DNA of 64,000 nucleotides, from assembly GCA_024734555.1 (NCBI GenBank), contig JANPWX010000097.1, positions 4,532,439 to 4,596,438 of the forward strand, in the 5' to 3' direction. The notes below the pieces were generated by a model. The model had not been told where the DNA came from. It did no database searches and saw only the letters and a program-made list of their open reading frames with translations. Positions 1-12,449 of this stretch are shown here, piece after piece; position 1 is the stretch's first letter; each line of letters starts with the position of its first letter. This DNA is from Trochalopteron elliotii. Its lineage: Eukaryota > Chordata > Aves > Passeriformes > Leiothrichidae. The translations under genes and the position numbers were made by a program.

Positions 1-848
1 GAACGAGGGGGAGGACAGGTGGGAAAAGAGAGGGGAGCAAGAATACCTCACGTGCCTTGGGAAGGAAAAGGGGGTGGAAAGGACTCTGTGGTGGGGGAGC
101 CGGCAATATCCTCCAGTCCCCCTCCGTGTCACCTCCTTGAGCTGCTGCTGAGTGAGACTGACCTCCCGGCTGCTCTGCACAGTACCAGAGACAAACACCC
201 TGAAAGCAAACAGGGAGGGAGGGCGGCCGGTCCCGAACGCCCTGGGAGCGGAGCGGGAGCGGCCGGAGCTGCCCCGTCCTCCCCCGGGGCTGCCGGGCGG
301 GGAAGGGTGTGCGCGGCCCTGGCACCGCTCCACACCCGGGACGGCCCGGGGGATGGCTTCGAGGCATGCAGAGCCTAGCCAGGGCCATTGAGCCGAGCCT
401 TGGGAGAGAAAGCAGAGCCCACGGCGAGCTGCTGCCGCAGTGCCAGCTTGCCTGGCTCTCACAGGTGGAAGAACAGCCTGGCGTGGCTGCGGCAGGGCTG
501 CCTCGGCAGGCAGGTGTTGTCCCCGTCACACGTCATGCAGGAGGGACAGAAGGGCCGAGGGATGCCCGTAGCCATGGCTGCTCTGCTGACAGAGGCCTGG
601 GCGCAGAGCAAGGGCTGGGTGTGCAAAGGAGGGGTGTGCAAAGCTAGTGGGGAGGGCTTGGAGCAGGACACATGCTGGGCAAACACAGGAAAAGCATTAG
701 AAAATGTTATCCTGAGGAGGGATTCTGATGGGCCACACAGTGAAGGAGTTCTGCGTGCACTGTGATTTTAAAAACATGTAATTTTAAAAACAATTACATA
801 CGTCCTTGTCACTGATTTCCAAGTTTTGTGACCTTGTTCGTCTGACCA
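1..848. other. Left-edge flank with a CpG-rich patch, no gene called
   Basis: About 200-370 is strongly GC- and CpG-rich (repeated CGG, CCGG and GGGCGG motifs) and falls off on both sides, as in a small CpG island. Overlapping open frames exist on both strands, but none resembles a known protein and GC-rich DNA produces such frames by chance. In mammals CAPN9 lies beyond the 5' end of AGT, so this could be promoter-associated DNA of a gene left of the window, but I see no calpain-like exon. The rest of the stretch shows nothing recognisable. Confidence 0.35.
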
Positions 849-849
849 C

Positions 850-1272
850 TGGTGAAGGGTCTGGAGCACAAGTCTTATGAGGAGCAGCTGAGGGAGCTGG
901 GATTATTTAGCCTGGAGAAGAGGAAGCTCAGGGGAGACCTTAATGCTCTCTACAACCACCTGAAGGGAGGGTGTAGCCAGATGAGGGGTTGGGCTCCTCT
1001 CCCAAGTAACAAGCAGTAGAGCAAGAGGAAATGGCCTCAAGCTGCACCACGGGTGGTTTATATTAGATACTGAGGAAAATTTCTTCATGGACAGTGTTGT
1101 CAAGCATTGGAACAGGCTGCCCGTGGAAGTGGTGGTGTCATCATCCCTGGGGATATTTAAAAGACGTGCAGGTGCTGTGCTCAGGGGCGTGGTTTAGTGG
1201 TGGACTTGGCAGTGCTTGGTTGGTGGTTGGACTCAATGATAAGTCTTTTCCAATCTAAATGATTCTGTGATT
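850..1272 (+). mobile_element. CR1 LINE, truncated 3' end
   Basis: The segment follows the avian CR1 3' end from the 'gagcacaagtctta' region, through 'tttagcctggagaagagga' and 'aatggcctcaagctgc', to 'ggaacaggctgccc' and the terminal 'aaatgattctgtga'. It is in sense orientation on the plus strand and 5' truncated, as nearly all genomic CR1 copies are. Only the very end of the ORF2/3' UTR region is present, with many substitutions, so it is a dead copy. The recognition rests on memory of the family consensus. Confidence 0.9.
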
Positions 1273-4200
1273 TTTCTGCTTACCAGCATTCACCTGCACC
1301 ATTGTGTCTCACATTGGACCATAAGACACTGTGCTGGAGAGGGTGCCAGACAATGCACCATGGATGCACTGAAGGAATAACACTCAGAGCCAGACATGGA
1401 TATTTCTTTCTGCTTGGAAAGGGAGGAGATGCCACTCTCTTGGAACAAATTACAGTTTGTGTAGTATAAAACACACCCCTGAGTACAAACAGCACTCAGC
1501 CTCCCCTTGCTTTAATGGGCCCTATGGTGGACCAGTTTAGCTTGCTGCCAAGAGATGATTTATGGAGAGCAATTAGGTGAAACAGAATTAGTTCCTTTCT
1601 GTTCTGCTATTTTTCACAGCAGTGCTGGGAGGAAAGCTTTCTTTTTCAGAACATATATTCCCATGTTTATTCCCCATAATTGCATCGGTTGTTGATGTCT
1701 GCAGGCTCCTTGCTGAGACCATATTGTGCAAATATATGGATACTGTCCAAATGTGTGAGAAGAGGCAGGCCTGGTGCTCCAAACGTGGAAGTCATTTGAC
1801 CAAACTTTAGGTTTGCAGAGTAGAGTCCAAGTTACTCATGTCAGCTTTTTCTACAGCCGGTGAGAAGATCGAAATCCCCAGAAAGTGACTCACTGTGTAC
1901 TCATCCTTAAGATCCCTCTGAAGATGACTGTGTCTTTCATTTGCCTCTAGACAGACCCTCATGGACTAGCTTAGGGGAGATGCCCAGATTAAATGCATGC
2001 AGTTGAGTGAGAGGAACCCCAGACAAGGCGTTAAGGCAGGTAAAAGATGTTTAAGTGCCAACACAAGCCCAGGGATGTGAAGTACCCAAAATCTCATATT
2101 CAGCCAGCAGCAAAACCAGGAACTTTATCCACAACACCTCTCTGTGGGCCAAGACACATTCTCATACACCAGAGTAACATGCTGACTAGGGAAGGAGACA
2201 CTCACTGCCCTAGACATACAGACTGCACACCTGCTGTGTCCCAAGGAGAGAAACCATGTATCACTTCAGGAAATATCTTCTTTTCAGAGTTCAGCTGCAG
2301 ATAAAAGTATGTGGACTGTGATCTCTATGGGTGTTTGTCCTGCTGCAGGGGAATGCACGCAGATTCTCTCTTATGTGAACATTGTGGTGTGCAATAAGAT
2401 ATTTTTTTATGCTGTAGCTTTTCTCCCAGAGGGCAGGGATAGCCTTTCCCTCACCTCACCCTGCTGCTTCATGTCATGACACTGCAGGAAAATTCATCTC
2501 TCTGAGATTTCAGCCTTGGTGTCAAGGCACTAAAAGTGCACAGGAGAGATGGTGTCTGGGGAGTGTGGGTGGAAAAAAGAGGAATGAGCAGAAAACACTT
2601 ATAAAATGTCTCAGTTCTCATGAAAATACAATACCTTGCCCAACATATCTTAAGAATCATGGTCTCATCTCTTGAAGGGCAGAAACAAACAAATCTCCAT
2701 GCTTACCCCATTCCAGTTTTAGAAGGACTAAGCAGTTTTGCTCTTTTACCATTAAATCCCCTTTTGAAAGCAGTGAAGAGCATTTCTCCCCTTAGATGAC
2801 TTGTTATTCCTGCCACTTGGTGGTCTCTGCAGTATTCAGGGTGGGAGGATAATGCAACGTGTTCTGTGGTGATCCCTTATGGACAGACACCAGCAACACA
2901 ATGCTACTTGCTCAGGAGAGTGGCCAGCAGGATTTGAGCCACTGACCTAGAACACCTTTGCTCCTTAGGTGTCCTGGCTCAGTGAGTAAAAGCGGAGTGT
3001 ATTTTAACATTCCCTGGAACAGCAGGTGAACACAGATGACAAGAGGCTGCAACACCAGCCTGTATACATTTCCATTTGGCACGCGGTAGCAGCAGACATA
3101 CTGTGACATTTAAGCAACACAAGACAGTAATAACACCAAAGTCTTGTCACACTGAGTAATAAAGTCCTTCCTCCAGGATTCTGCTGTCTCAGGGACTGTG
3201 GGTTTGCGGCCCACAGGGCCCCTTCTAGCAGGGGGACATGCAGGTCTGTCCTTGGTCTGTGCAGGCAGTGAGTGAGTGGCTGCCAGCATGTGAAAGCACT
3301 GCTGGCCGAGAGAGAGCTGTCAGATCGAATGCAATTAATTCCTAGTGGGACTGCTCTGGACACCATTAGGTTCCTGCAGACTGCAGAGATCTCTCTACAA
3401 GCTACATGACCAGGCAAGATTTCAAGGTGACAGCATAATAGCATGAGTGATGCACAGGCTGGCAACATATGTTAGAGCTGAAATGCGTTTTCTCCAGGTA
3501 CCGTCATTAAATGCCTGTTCCTGAAACATCAGGAGTTTTATCCATTACCCTCAGCCATGGGAACAAAGCACTCCGGGAGTGTGAACGCAGCAATTACAGC
3601 TGCCCACAGGCACCGCCCTCCTGCCGAGCCACAATGCTCATCCCACGACACCGACAGAGGGGGCCAGATGGAAACTGTGCAGAAGAAGCAGTGGCTCTGG
3701 CAGAGGGTGAGCATCCTTTGCCGAGAGCAGAGTCCCAGGCACTCTTACTGCTAACAGGAACAGTTTTATTTCTGTCTGCTGTTGGGTCAGACTTCCTTAG
3801 ATTTTTTACTTTCTTTGAGAAAGCAGAAGGTCTGATTTGTTTTTTTGTGGTTTGAACAGTTTTTACTCTAGAAGAGACTCTTATTCACTTTGCAGCATAA
3901 TTCATGGGATAAAAGGTGACACAAAGACTTGATGTAGGAAACGATGGTTTCCACTTCTTGGCCTCCTTGTTTAGCATCATGCTACACCTCTGGCTTTCAC
4001 CCCCTGCTGTTCAGCATTTAGCATGTGCTTTTCCTGAGTCTCACTTATGTAATTCCTTTCCCATATACATCAGGTAGACTCTGGTCATTCAGGATTTAAA
4101 GCTGGTTATTCAGATGACAGCAGCTTGACTAAGTCTTTCATAACACTGTTGTCATTACACCTCCTGCCCTGTCAACAGTTTAACATTGGAGAGTTTATCC

Positions 4201-6340
4201 ATAGCCTGATTGACCCCATGTTCTCCAGTGCTTGTTGCCTGCTGGCTAAGCTCCTTCAGTGTCATCTGACCTTCTTTAACGGACTGGTTTAGGCTAGAAT
4301 ATTTCATTTTTGTGCTCTTTCTCCAGGGGTTTGAGAGAAATGACTGTTTTTGTCTAGGTCCCTTTATCGTTCTCCCTGTATTTGCAAAGATTTAAGAGGA
4401 GATGTTATGTGGACTGAGGTACCACCTGTGAAACTCAGCAGCTCTCTGTCCTTCGTCCTCCAGATCTGTATGTAGTTACATAAAACATCTTTGTTCTGTC
4501 TCTGAGATTAGTCTCATTTCGCACTGCCTGGCACCCTCTGAACCTTGCCTTGATTTGAATCCAAATGCCACAGTCACATGAAACCATGCTGTTTCTGATA
4601 CTTTCCATTACTTTGGCTCAATGCAGTGCATGGACTTTTGCCCAGTGGCTTGCAGCCTGGCAGGCTTTGCACACGCTCCTGCACGTATCTTTCCCATCTG
4701 GGGACATCTTCTATTGCTCCAACAACAGCTGAGACCAGATAAAATTAAGCCTGTCTTGGGGCTGTTTTTTTAAGGAATTTTGTGTTGTCTTCTGGCAATA
4801 AAGTAATACACACTTTCTCTGGAGAAGACATGGTTTGCTACAAAGGGGCTGGAGTATCCTTCTCTCCTGCATTTCCAGGAAGAAGTGAGGCAGAGGGAAG
4901 GAAGGTGAGAAAGGACAGCTTTAGGAGTTCTGCAAGACAGCCTGAGGACTGGACAGCCTAGTGAAAAAGGCTGGAGAGCAATGAGAAGAAGGATACAGAA
5001 AACTAAGGGGAGAGTTTTTAAGAAGTGCCTTTTGAAAATTTTACTGATTAAGGGGAAAAAAAAACCCACCTTGGAGGAATTGTAGGATATCAAAATGTCA
5101 TTCAAGGGAGGATCCTAAAATAATGGTGAATGTAAGAAGACTGGTCTCTTTCACTGTGTTGTGCAAAAGCAGTAGGTTCTTCTCCTAGAGAGGCATCAGT
5201 CCCCAGAGTGGTCTCAGGAAAAAATGTGTGCTCACACCACCTGCAGCTGTGCCCTCACTGCCCACTGCTGTGGCTGGCTATGAAATGCTGGTGTGGCCCA
5301 GCCCCTCTGCAGGCCCGAGGGCAGGGGCTGCTGAGCTGTCACCCTGAGGGGGGGTGACCCCATGAGCTGGCTCCCCCATCACGGCAACCTTGCCCATGTT
5401 ACCCTGATGCTGACAGCACTGCAGGGCCAGGAGGCAGCTCTGCTCTGCCTGTCCCCTTTTTGCTTGGCCTCTCTGACGAGCTACCACTCCTTTTACACAC
5501 CCAGAAATGTGAAACATCTTTTTGTGTGCTTGGGTAAGTAAGGATAACACTATCTCTGCTGGCAGCTGAAGTATCATCATTAGACAGCAATCTAAGTGTT
5601 TTACCCAGCCAAACAGCACAGCTTTCTGAGCTGTTGTTCCAGGCTTTTGTCAGAGCTGAGCACACAATGCTGCATTAATTCATCACTTCGGGGGAGCAGG
5701 AGTTTTACAAACAAAAGAGGGCTTTTAAGATTATTTTTATTCTTTTTCTTAAGACTGTGAAACAGCAAGTGGCAGTATGGGAGAGGAGCCAAGCTGCAGT
5801 ATGTCTTCAGCTCCCTGAGTCAGAGGCAGTCCCTAAGGGAGCTCAGCTTTTCCTGAGAGTAATAGAATAGCTCCAAGAGCACTCACTTATTTTTTTTTTC
5901 TTTAATGAGAGGAGTTACGGTTTTCAAAGGCTTTCATCAGGGTTTGTTGCCAGAAGGCAATCTCAATCCTTTTTTCATCATGAATATTCTGGGCTCAGTA
6001 ATACTGTTCCTCTGATTTATCCCTCAAGCAGTAAGCTAAATTGTTATTTCATGTTTTTACAGTTAAAACAGAAAAGGTAGAAAAATAAAGCAAAGTAAAA
6101 ATAAAAATGAACCCAAAACTGCAGCATTTAAGCTTTTGCTTAAAGATCATCCAGCAAAAACAAAAGAGCAGGAACTTCTGATCTGCCTGGAGCTTGACTT
6201 TCGCCACTCTATTGAAACCCCAGAAACTTTAAGTTATGAGCTCTTTCATTATTTCCTGTAGAAAAAAAAAACCCCAAGCTGGATATAAATTTAACTTTCC
6301 CCTCCTCTTGCTTCCAGAATTACTGGTTTACCAAAGGGCA
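1273..6340. other. Gene-free AGT 5' flank
   Basis: I see no exon, RNA gene or clear interspersed repeat here. Open frames of up to about 150 codons occur (for example on the minus strand at 3004-3468), but their translations are rich in Cys, Trp, Ser and Leu, have no domain character, and match nothing I recognise. Base composition is ordinary. Confidence 0.5.
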
Positions 6341-6620
6341 GTGAGGTAATGACATTTTCAAATGTTCCTGGCCGGGACAGCCCCGATGCCGGGAGCAGCG
6401 ATGCGGCGGAACCTCCGCACGGCGGCAGCTTCGGATAAGGAGACAGGGAAGGATCTGCCGCGGTCCTGTGGCACCGGGATCAGCGCCGGGATGATGCACA
6501 CTGCTCTCCCTTCCCGGGAGACTCCAGACCTGCCAACACTTCCACACCGGCGCTGCCCGGGGAAGTTGGTTCCCAATTCTGCGCGGCAGGGCTGGAGCTG
6601 GCGCTGAAGGAGGGGTGGGA
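6341..6620. promoter_or_regulatory. CpG-rich patch, possible promoter or enhancer
   Basis: CpG density rises sharply at about 6365-6600 (several 'gccgg', 'gcggcgg', 'ccgcgg' and 'gcgccg' motifs) against AT-richer flanks. Open frames cross it on both strands without recognisable protein similarity. It lies about 4.5 kb upstream of the inferred AGT promoter. It could be a CpG island for an unannotated transcript or a distal regulatory element; the sequence alone does not decide. Confidence 0.3.
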
Positions 6621-6922
6621 CTGTTTAGCATCCCAAGGAGGGAGATCCTGAGCGCGGCTCCTGAAAACTGGGCAGCCCCAATGCTAGCCGGCTCAGCCTC
6701 TCTGCTTTCCGGCAGGATTCGAAAGCAGGAGAGAGTCCAGCGTAGCCAAACACTCGTTAGTTATGTACCTCTCAAATTAACCTGAAACCCTCGCCCTTAT
6801 CTCAGGTCGCAAAGGGGTGTGTAGGCTGTATTTGGAGCACTGAAAATTGCGGCTGCTGTCCCAAGAGAGTTGCCGTTTTGCCGCTTTAGCTGGCTGAGTG
6901 GGAGCTGCTGCGGCTCCAGAAG

Positions 6923-7342
6923 ATGGAAGAGTCCCGTCATGCCTGCAGCGAGGAAGGAGCCAGTCTATTTCTCACTAACGAACTGCAGAAACTGCGTTTG
7001 ATTAAAAACACTCTTCGAGTGAGGCAGGAGACCGCCACAGACAGTCTGCTCAGAGGGACACCAAATAGTGCCCAAAAGAGCAGAGTCCTGCTGACTGCAA
7101 CTATTTGCCCACCCAGGCAGAGGAGCAGGAGGAGGGGTCAAGGTGTCACGAGAGAGGCTTGGGAAAAGATAAAGGGGCGCCTGAGTTTGTGCAAGGAACA
7201 CGGTTATCCCATCTCTCAAAGGTCTTTCTATGGCTATGCTTTGAATTTCCAGGCTAGGCGACAACAGCTATTGTGCATAGTGCCATGTGGACAATTTGGC
7301 TGGGGTACAAAAATTACAGCCAGAGTTTCAAAACCTCAGTAG
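6923..7342 (+). other. Unassigned 139-codon open frame downstream of a CpG patch
   Basis: The frame starts with an ATG in a good context (A at -3, G at +4). The first 60 or so residues are polar, with a Leu-rich stretch (NELQKLRLIKNTLRVRQE) that could form an amphipathic helix. A possible splice donor 'CAAG/GTGTCA' lies at about 7143, so only the 5' part might be an exon. I do not recognise the protein. Frames of this length also occur by chance elsewhere in the window, so I do not call it a gene. Confidence 0.15.
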
Positions 7343-9427
7343 TGACAGGAAAGATCAGCCACCAGAAACATCACTCAGGAGATCCTCAGGGAGTAAATAA
7401 CTATTGAGCTTATTGCAGCACCCTTGCAATATTGAGGGCAGCTGGATGTTTGGTGGTGGAGGGTTTTGGAACTGAATATTTTGGCGTTTCCCAGACAGTG
7501 GTCACCTGGCTGCTTCCCTTGCTCAACTTGGGTAACATCTTGAAGACTTCAGTGGCTGACCCAGCTGGCAAATATTGGGACAGTGCAAAATCTCTCCCTG
7601 ACACAAAGGCATCTGCCAGAATTCTGATAACAAAACTGGCACCAGCTCTCTCAGGCAGGCATTTTGCTGTGCTGGTGCTGCCATCCCTGCTGCTCTGCCT
7701 TATCCACAGGACTGTATGAAGATGGAGTGTGATCAAAAAGGTAAACACACTGGGCTGGGAGTAGGGAAACCTGGATGTTTGTCCTTGAGATGTTGCCAAC
7801 CTGTTACATGACTAAAGGTGCTTCGTGTCACCTCTTTGTGTCCACTTTCACTCCCAAGACAGGCTGCTCTGTCCTGGCTGCTTCGGTCTGGGATTGTCTC
7901 TTGCTCCTCACAGCCTCAGCATGTGCTACAGGGAAGGAACCAAAATTGATTATATGTTGCTAATGTAACTGTTAGACTGCAAAGTATTTTGAGATCCTCA
8001 GGGATGGAGGTTTCCTTTGCCCATGCACGCAGTGGGCCCACAGTCATGCCTCTGTGTGCATGTGCAGGCTGTGCACAGATCATTCTTAAAATGCTCTTAA
8101 AAACTACATCTTCCACGGATAAAGTAGGGCTATGAAAATTCGAAGCAATCTTTACCATCAGGGCCTTCAAACACAAGCTGTGACAAACCAAATGCAACTT
8201 TAGGCTGGAATATGTACTAGCTAAAATAAAAGCTTCCTTGAGAAGCTGAAAGAGATGGCAAGATGGTGATGTTCCCTCCTCCAACAGGGAGGATTTGTGG
8301 CACGGCCAGGGCGAGGGCAGGCCAGGCAGCTGGCTCAGCCAGGGCACCTCTCCTGTGGGGAGGGAGCACTGTGCCCCACCAGCCCTTCCACCTGAGTCAG
8401 CTCTCAAGCTGCCATTTCATCATGTACATTTTGGCATCATCCAGGCTGTTTCCCTCCACCCCAGCACAGGAATGGCACACGTGATCCTTGGGGTTTATGA
8501 GAGCCAAGTTACCAAGTTTTCCTTTGCTCCTCACTGTGAGAACCCATGGGAGAAGTGGGATAATCCCTCTCTTTCATCATCTGTACTTTGAATCTTATTA
8601 TTGAAAAGCATTTTTGCAATCCTCTTTACACAAAAAATTGGGCAAGCTGAGTACATCTCTCATGCTCTCCAGAAGCTTTCACAGAAAAGTGGTTCCAGCC
8701 AGCATGGGCAGAGGTCAGGCATACAGAGAAAACACAGGAAAAACACATGCAAACCTATCCCTGTTTTATTAAAACAGTTAAAAAGCTATTACTTTGCACT
8801 GCCTTTCCTCACCAGAGACAGCAAAAATAAACAAATAAAATCAGGCCCATGGCAGCTGGCCACAATTCTTACAGAATGGGGGGAAAATTGTTTTACTGAA
8901 GTATAGAAACTTGCCTGACATATTGCCAGAGTGGTACTCCTTTCCTGCTTACTCACTCTGGAAAAATACTATGTGTGCAGCTGAAGTTAGAACAGAGCCC
9001 ATAGGTCTGGCAGGAGACAGAGACACATTTTAGACCCCGATGTAGTAACTCTGCCCCAGTTAGTAAATGTACCCTGATTAAAACAGAAAAAAATCCTGAA
9101 ACAGGGCTAATGTTAATTAATATTAGGAGCCTACCCACAATTTTTGAAAATGGTTCATATTTTCCAAGGTTTGTGTTGATTTTGAAGAGATAGCAGCATG
9201 TTCCTAAATGCTCTGTGCACAGGAACAATGCTGAGGTTGAGGGCTGGGTTTGCTGAATGCAGTGGTTCATTAGTATAGCTCTACTGGAAGAGTGTTTTCA
9301 GTCTGTGCTGCAAAATGAGCCAGCATAAGCTGGCCTCAGATCAGACATCTCTATTTCCATAGCAGGTTGAAGACAATCCTTTGGAGAGAAGCATGAGGGA
9401 TGCTGGAGCAAGCAAAATTCATGACAG
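7343..9427. other. Gene-free AGT 5' flank
   Basis: Nothing recognisable. The longest open frame (minus strand, 7916-8407, 163 codons) has no domain-like character and begins in unremarkable sequence. Confidence 0.5.
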
Positions 9428-9482
9428 CTGTCTGTCTGTCTCTCTGTTTGTCTGTCTCTCTGTCTGTCTGTCTGTCTGTCTT
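9428..9482. repeat. (CTGT)n microsatellite
   Basis: A run of tetranucleotide CTGT/TCTG units interrupted by CTCT and TTTG variants. The interruptions indicate an old array; the last five or so units are uninterrupted and are the part most likely to vary in length. Confidence 0.95.
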
Positions 9483-10978
9483 GGGCTTTCCTGAGTTAGC
9501 AATCACACCTGGCCCATCATGTTCTGCAGAGGCCAACGACCACGCCCTCTGTTATTCCATTTAATCTTTTTGTACCAAGACCTTTGGTCTCTGCAGCATC
9601 CTGTGGCAGTGTCTCCTGCAGTTCAAGCATGCAAAAGGGTTCTTCCTTTATATTTGTTGCCTGGTAATTTTACTGGGAATGCACTGATTTTGGCAATATT
9701 ACAAAAGAGTAATTCAAGACTTTCTGTTCACCTTCAGAATTTTATGTTCATACTTCCCATACCAGTGGATTCTCTTCCAAATGGAAATGTCTTGGTCTCT
9801 GTAGGCAGTCTACTGCTCTACAAAGTTTTTTCCTGGATGTCTCACAAACCATCATTCTTCCATTCCATCCTTACAACCCACTGCCACACCTGGGATGACC
9901 ACTGCAGCAGCCCATGAAGAAGTACTCCCCAATCTTCCTTTTGTCAGATCCTCCCACACAGGCATTCTCTTTTGCCTTTCCTCCCTGTCCTTTTCCTAGT
10001 GCCTGTTTGTCCTCTCCATTTGGATGCCCGTTAAGACTCCAGGCTGTGTTCCCTTCCAAAACAGATGAGAGAAGGAACATTGTGAATGCTGATGGGATGT
10101 AGAAGTTCATGATTACCAATGTCAACTCACAGGCTGTATAAGCAAAATCTTTGTGGCCTGTTTCTCACTCAAGATACTTTCAGGCTTAATAAAAGAAACC
10201 CTCAAATTTGGTAATGAATTACAGATGCCATGTACATGCTATTATGTCTAAATTAGCCATACATTAATTCCTAATCTATGTATGTCAGACATGCCAACTC
10301 AAGTTAGGAAGATGACATGTGAAGGTCTGTGGTCTGAACCTGTGAGAAGTAATTTATTATCCCTCCTCCAGGTCTGCCGCCTTGCAGGAGACAAGAGCAT
10401 CATCACAGGAGTACATCTGGCCCTTTTGAGTTCAGGTCTCAAAGCAAAATTTGGGAAAGCTGGAAAACAAATGGAAGAGAATAAAATATTTACTATTGTC
10501 TCCACACAAAGTGCTGAATTTTATACATCTTTTCCCAGAACAGTATAGATCAATGAAAATGCTTTTCGACAAAGTGGAGACACGATGTTCTTTGGCAAAA
10601 GAATACCTGCCTGGTCGATCAGTCAAAATTCTACCTTGGGCTAAAACATTTTCCCATTCAAGGTTGAATTACATGCTGCTGTCTTTAGGGTTAGTGTTCC
10701 TCTGACAGGGTTAAAATTTTTGAAACCTTTTTGGCAGTATTTGCATGAAGAAGTGCTGGAGCACCATCACTGAGAAATTTTTCATGGGGCAGGGGAGACC
10801 TTCCACGTTAGCACTTCAGAACAGTGAGGCTGACCAGGAGATCTGATCCCTAGGATGGCTGCAAGGAAACCCATAACTGCAGCACCAGTGTTTTTCCACC
10901 CCTCTTTGCTCCCTCTCAGCAGCTACCATGAATAACAAGCAGGAAAAACAGAGGCAGGTTTTGAAGAGAAATGAGGGC
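9483..10978. other. Proximal 5' flank of AGT, no exon seen
   Basis: No repeat or exon is recognised. This is the 1.5 kb immediately upstream of the inferred AGT core promoter, so regulatory sites such as nuclear-receptor, STAT or NF-kB elements known from mammalian AGT would be expected here, but I cannot assign any with confidence by eye. Confidence 0.4.
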
Positions 10979-10983
10979 AGCGG

Positions 10984-11032
10984 TGGGGGGGAGGGGGGCG
11001 GGCCCGGCTTATGCAAGAGTGGGAATAAAAGG
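10984..11032 (+). promoter_or_regulatory. AGT: Inferred AGT core promoter: G-run/GC box plus TATA-like box
   Basis: A G-run tract at 10985-11002 (runs of 7, 6 and 3 G separated by single bases) contains a GGGGCGGG-type Sp1 box. It is followed by a TATA-like AATAAAAGG at 11024-11032. A donor-like site (AACAG/GTTTGAG) lies at 11103/11104, about 70-80 bp downstream of the TATA-like box. This arrangement fits a TATA-driven promoter with a very short non-coding first exon, as known for mammalian AGT. It is inference: no transcript evidence is available, and the distance to the first coding exon (5.6 kb) is longer than in human. Confidence 0.5.
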
Positions 11033-11055
11033 GGCAGCCGAGTACCCCTCCAAAA

Positions 11056-11103
11056 TCGGAGAGTGGGCAAAAGGAGAGCACACATCTCACCGCTGAAGAA
11101 CAG
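11056..11103 (+). other. AGT: Inferred AGT non-coding exon 1
   Basis: If transcription begins about 30 bp downstream of the TATA-like box at 11024-11032, the first exon would start near 11056 and end at 11103, before the donor 'CAG/GTTTGA'. A 5' UTR exon of roughly 40-50 nt matches the short non-coding first exon of mammalian AGT. The start is approximate; the end rests on the donor match. Confidence 0.4.
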
Positions 11104-12449
11104 GTTTGAGAGGTCTGTGTTTCTTTGTACCTTTACTGTGGCTGTTGCAGGGCGAGGTTCATTAGAAAACGTGTGTGGGCCACGGGCTTGTTTTGGATAA
11201 GGGATGCTTGTAGAACGGCCTTGCTTTCACCTTCTTGAGATCCTTGTTGCCAGAAAGCTTTTTGCCCAAATTTGGCCCAGTGCAAGTTTTCTGGCACAGC
11301 TCTCTTTAAGGGGCAAAATCCTTGGGCACTGGAGCTGAAGGGTAGGATAGAGACTCCACTTTCTAAAGTCGAAGCTCTATCTTTAAGCACACTCTCATTC
11401 CTAAAACCATGGCAACCCAACAAAAAAAGCCTGACAACAGAGTCCACATATAGTAATTGGAATAACGCTCATACACTCCTGCTTAAAAATGTCTCAGAAG
11501 TAAAAAGAAAGACTATCTGTAATTAAGTGTTACTAGGATAAAATATGTTGCAGGTGTGGCAGGATATGTTCTTCCTAATCTGAAACCTTTTCCTTTAGAA
11601 GAAACTTTTAGAAGATAAAAGACAAAGATCTAAGAAGTGTGCTGGTGTGTGATGCATCTTAATAGGGGAATATTAAGTGAGTGAGCACAAGTGACTGGCA
11701 AATGAGGGGAGGAACTGTGCCTGAGCTTTGTAGTAGTGCATGAACATAAAGTGAAATCGAAGGTTCTCCCTCATTACTGGGGCCAGCCAAATTGCCAGTG
11801 ACCTGAGGCAGGAGGAGGACTGTGGTGAAAAAAGGACATTGAACATTACCCGGTGAAACTTCTTTTTCTGGAGAAAGTTAGGTATTTTTAATTTGATTAC
11901 TTTATTGATGTGGGGGCAAAAAGATAGACTTCTGTGTTCCTCAAAGACACTGACCATTTTTTTATCAACAGAAAACAACAGAACTGAGTGCACAAACACC
12001 AAAAGACACCCAAGGATCAACTTGGCTGAAAACCCTGAGAATATTAAAGTAAACTGAACTTTCTTTATGTGGCAGAGCCACCAGACCAGCATGTTAGATT
12101 TGTTGTTCAGGTGACTCCTGCTCCTCCTCTTCTTCAAGGCAGCATCCCCTGCAGCCAGGGCTGCCTGTTTAGTGCTGGTACTTACAGAAAAAGAAACCAT
12201 CAGCTGCCACATGGCTTGGTCACAAGCTTCAGGGGAGCTGGAAGCAGGAGATATCCAAACAACATTGCCTGGATGCTACAGAACAAAGGCATAATGATTG
12301 AAGTAAAAAAAATACAGTGGGTGAGGGGCTTGTGATTTCCCCTTTCAGTGTTTATTGTCCACAGCAAACATGTAAAGCTGACAGCGGTGCTATATGTTAT
12401 TAGCATTACTTGTAGCTTATTAGCCAAAACCAGTAATTTTTAATATATT

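Noticed and set aside
3004..3468. 154-codon minus-strand open frame
   Set aside because: Its Cys/Leu/Ser-rich translation without structure is typical of non-coding sequence read in frame.
7916..8407. 163-codon minus-strand open frame
   Set aside because: It has low-complexity-free but random-looking composition, no recognised domain, and no supporting splice or promoter context.
1..11000. Search for CAPN9 exons expected from mammalian synteny
   Set aside because: No open frame on either strand resembled a calpain protease or penta-EF-hand segment, so no feature is reported.
11673..12212. 179-codon minus-strand open frame
   Set aside because: It is intronic, without domain-like pattern or similarity; a chance frame of a length expected a few times in 64 kb.
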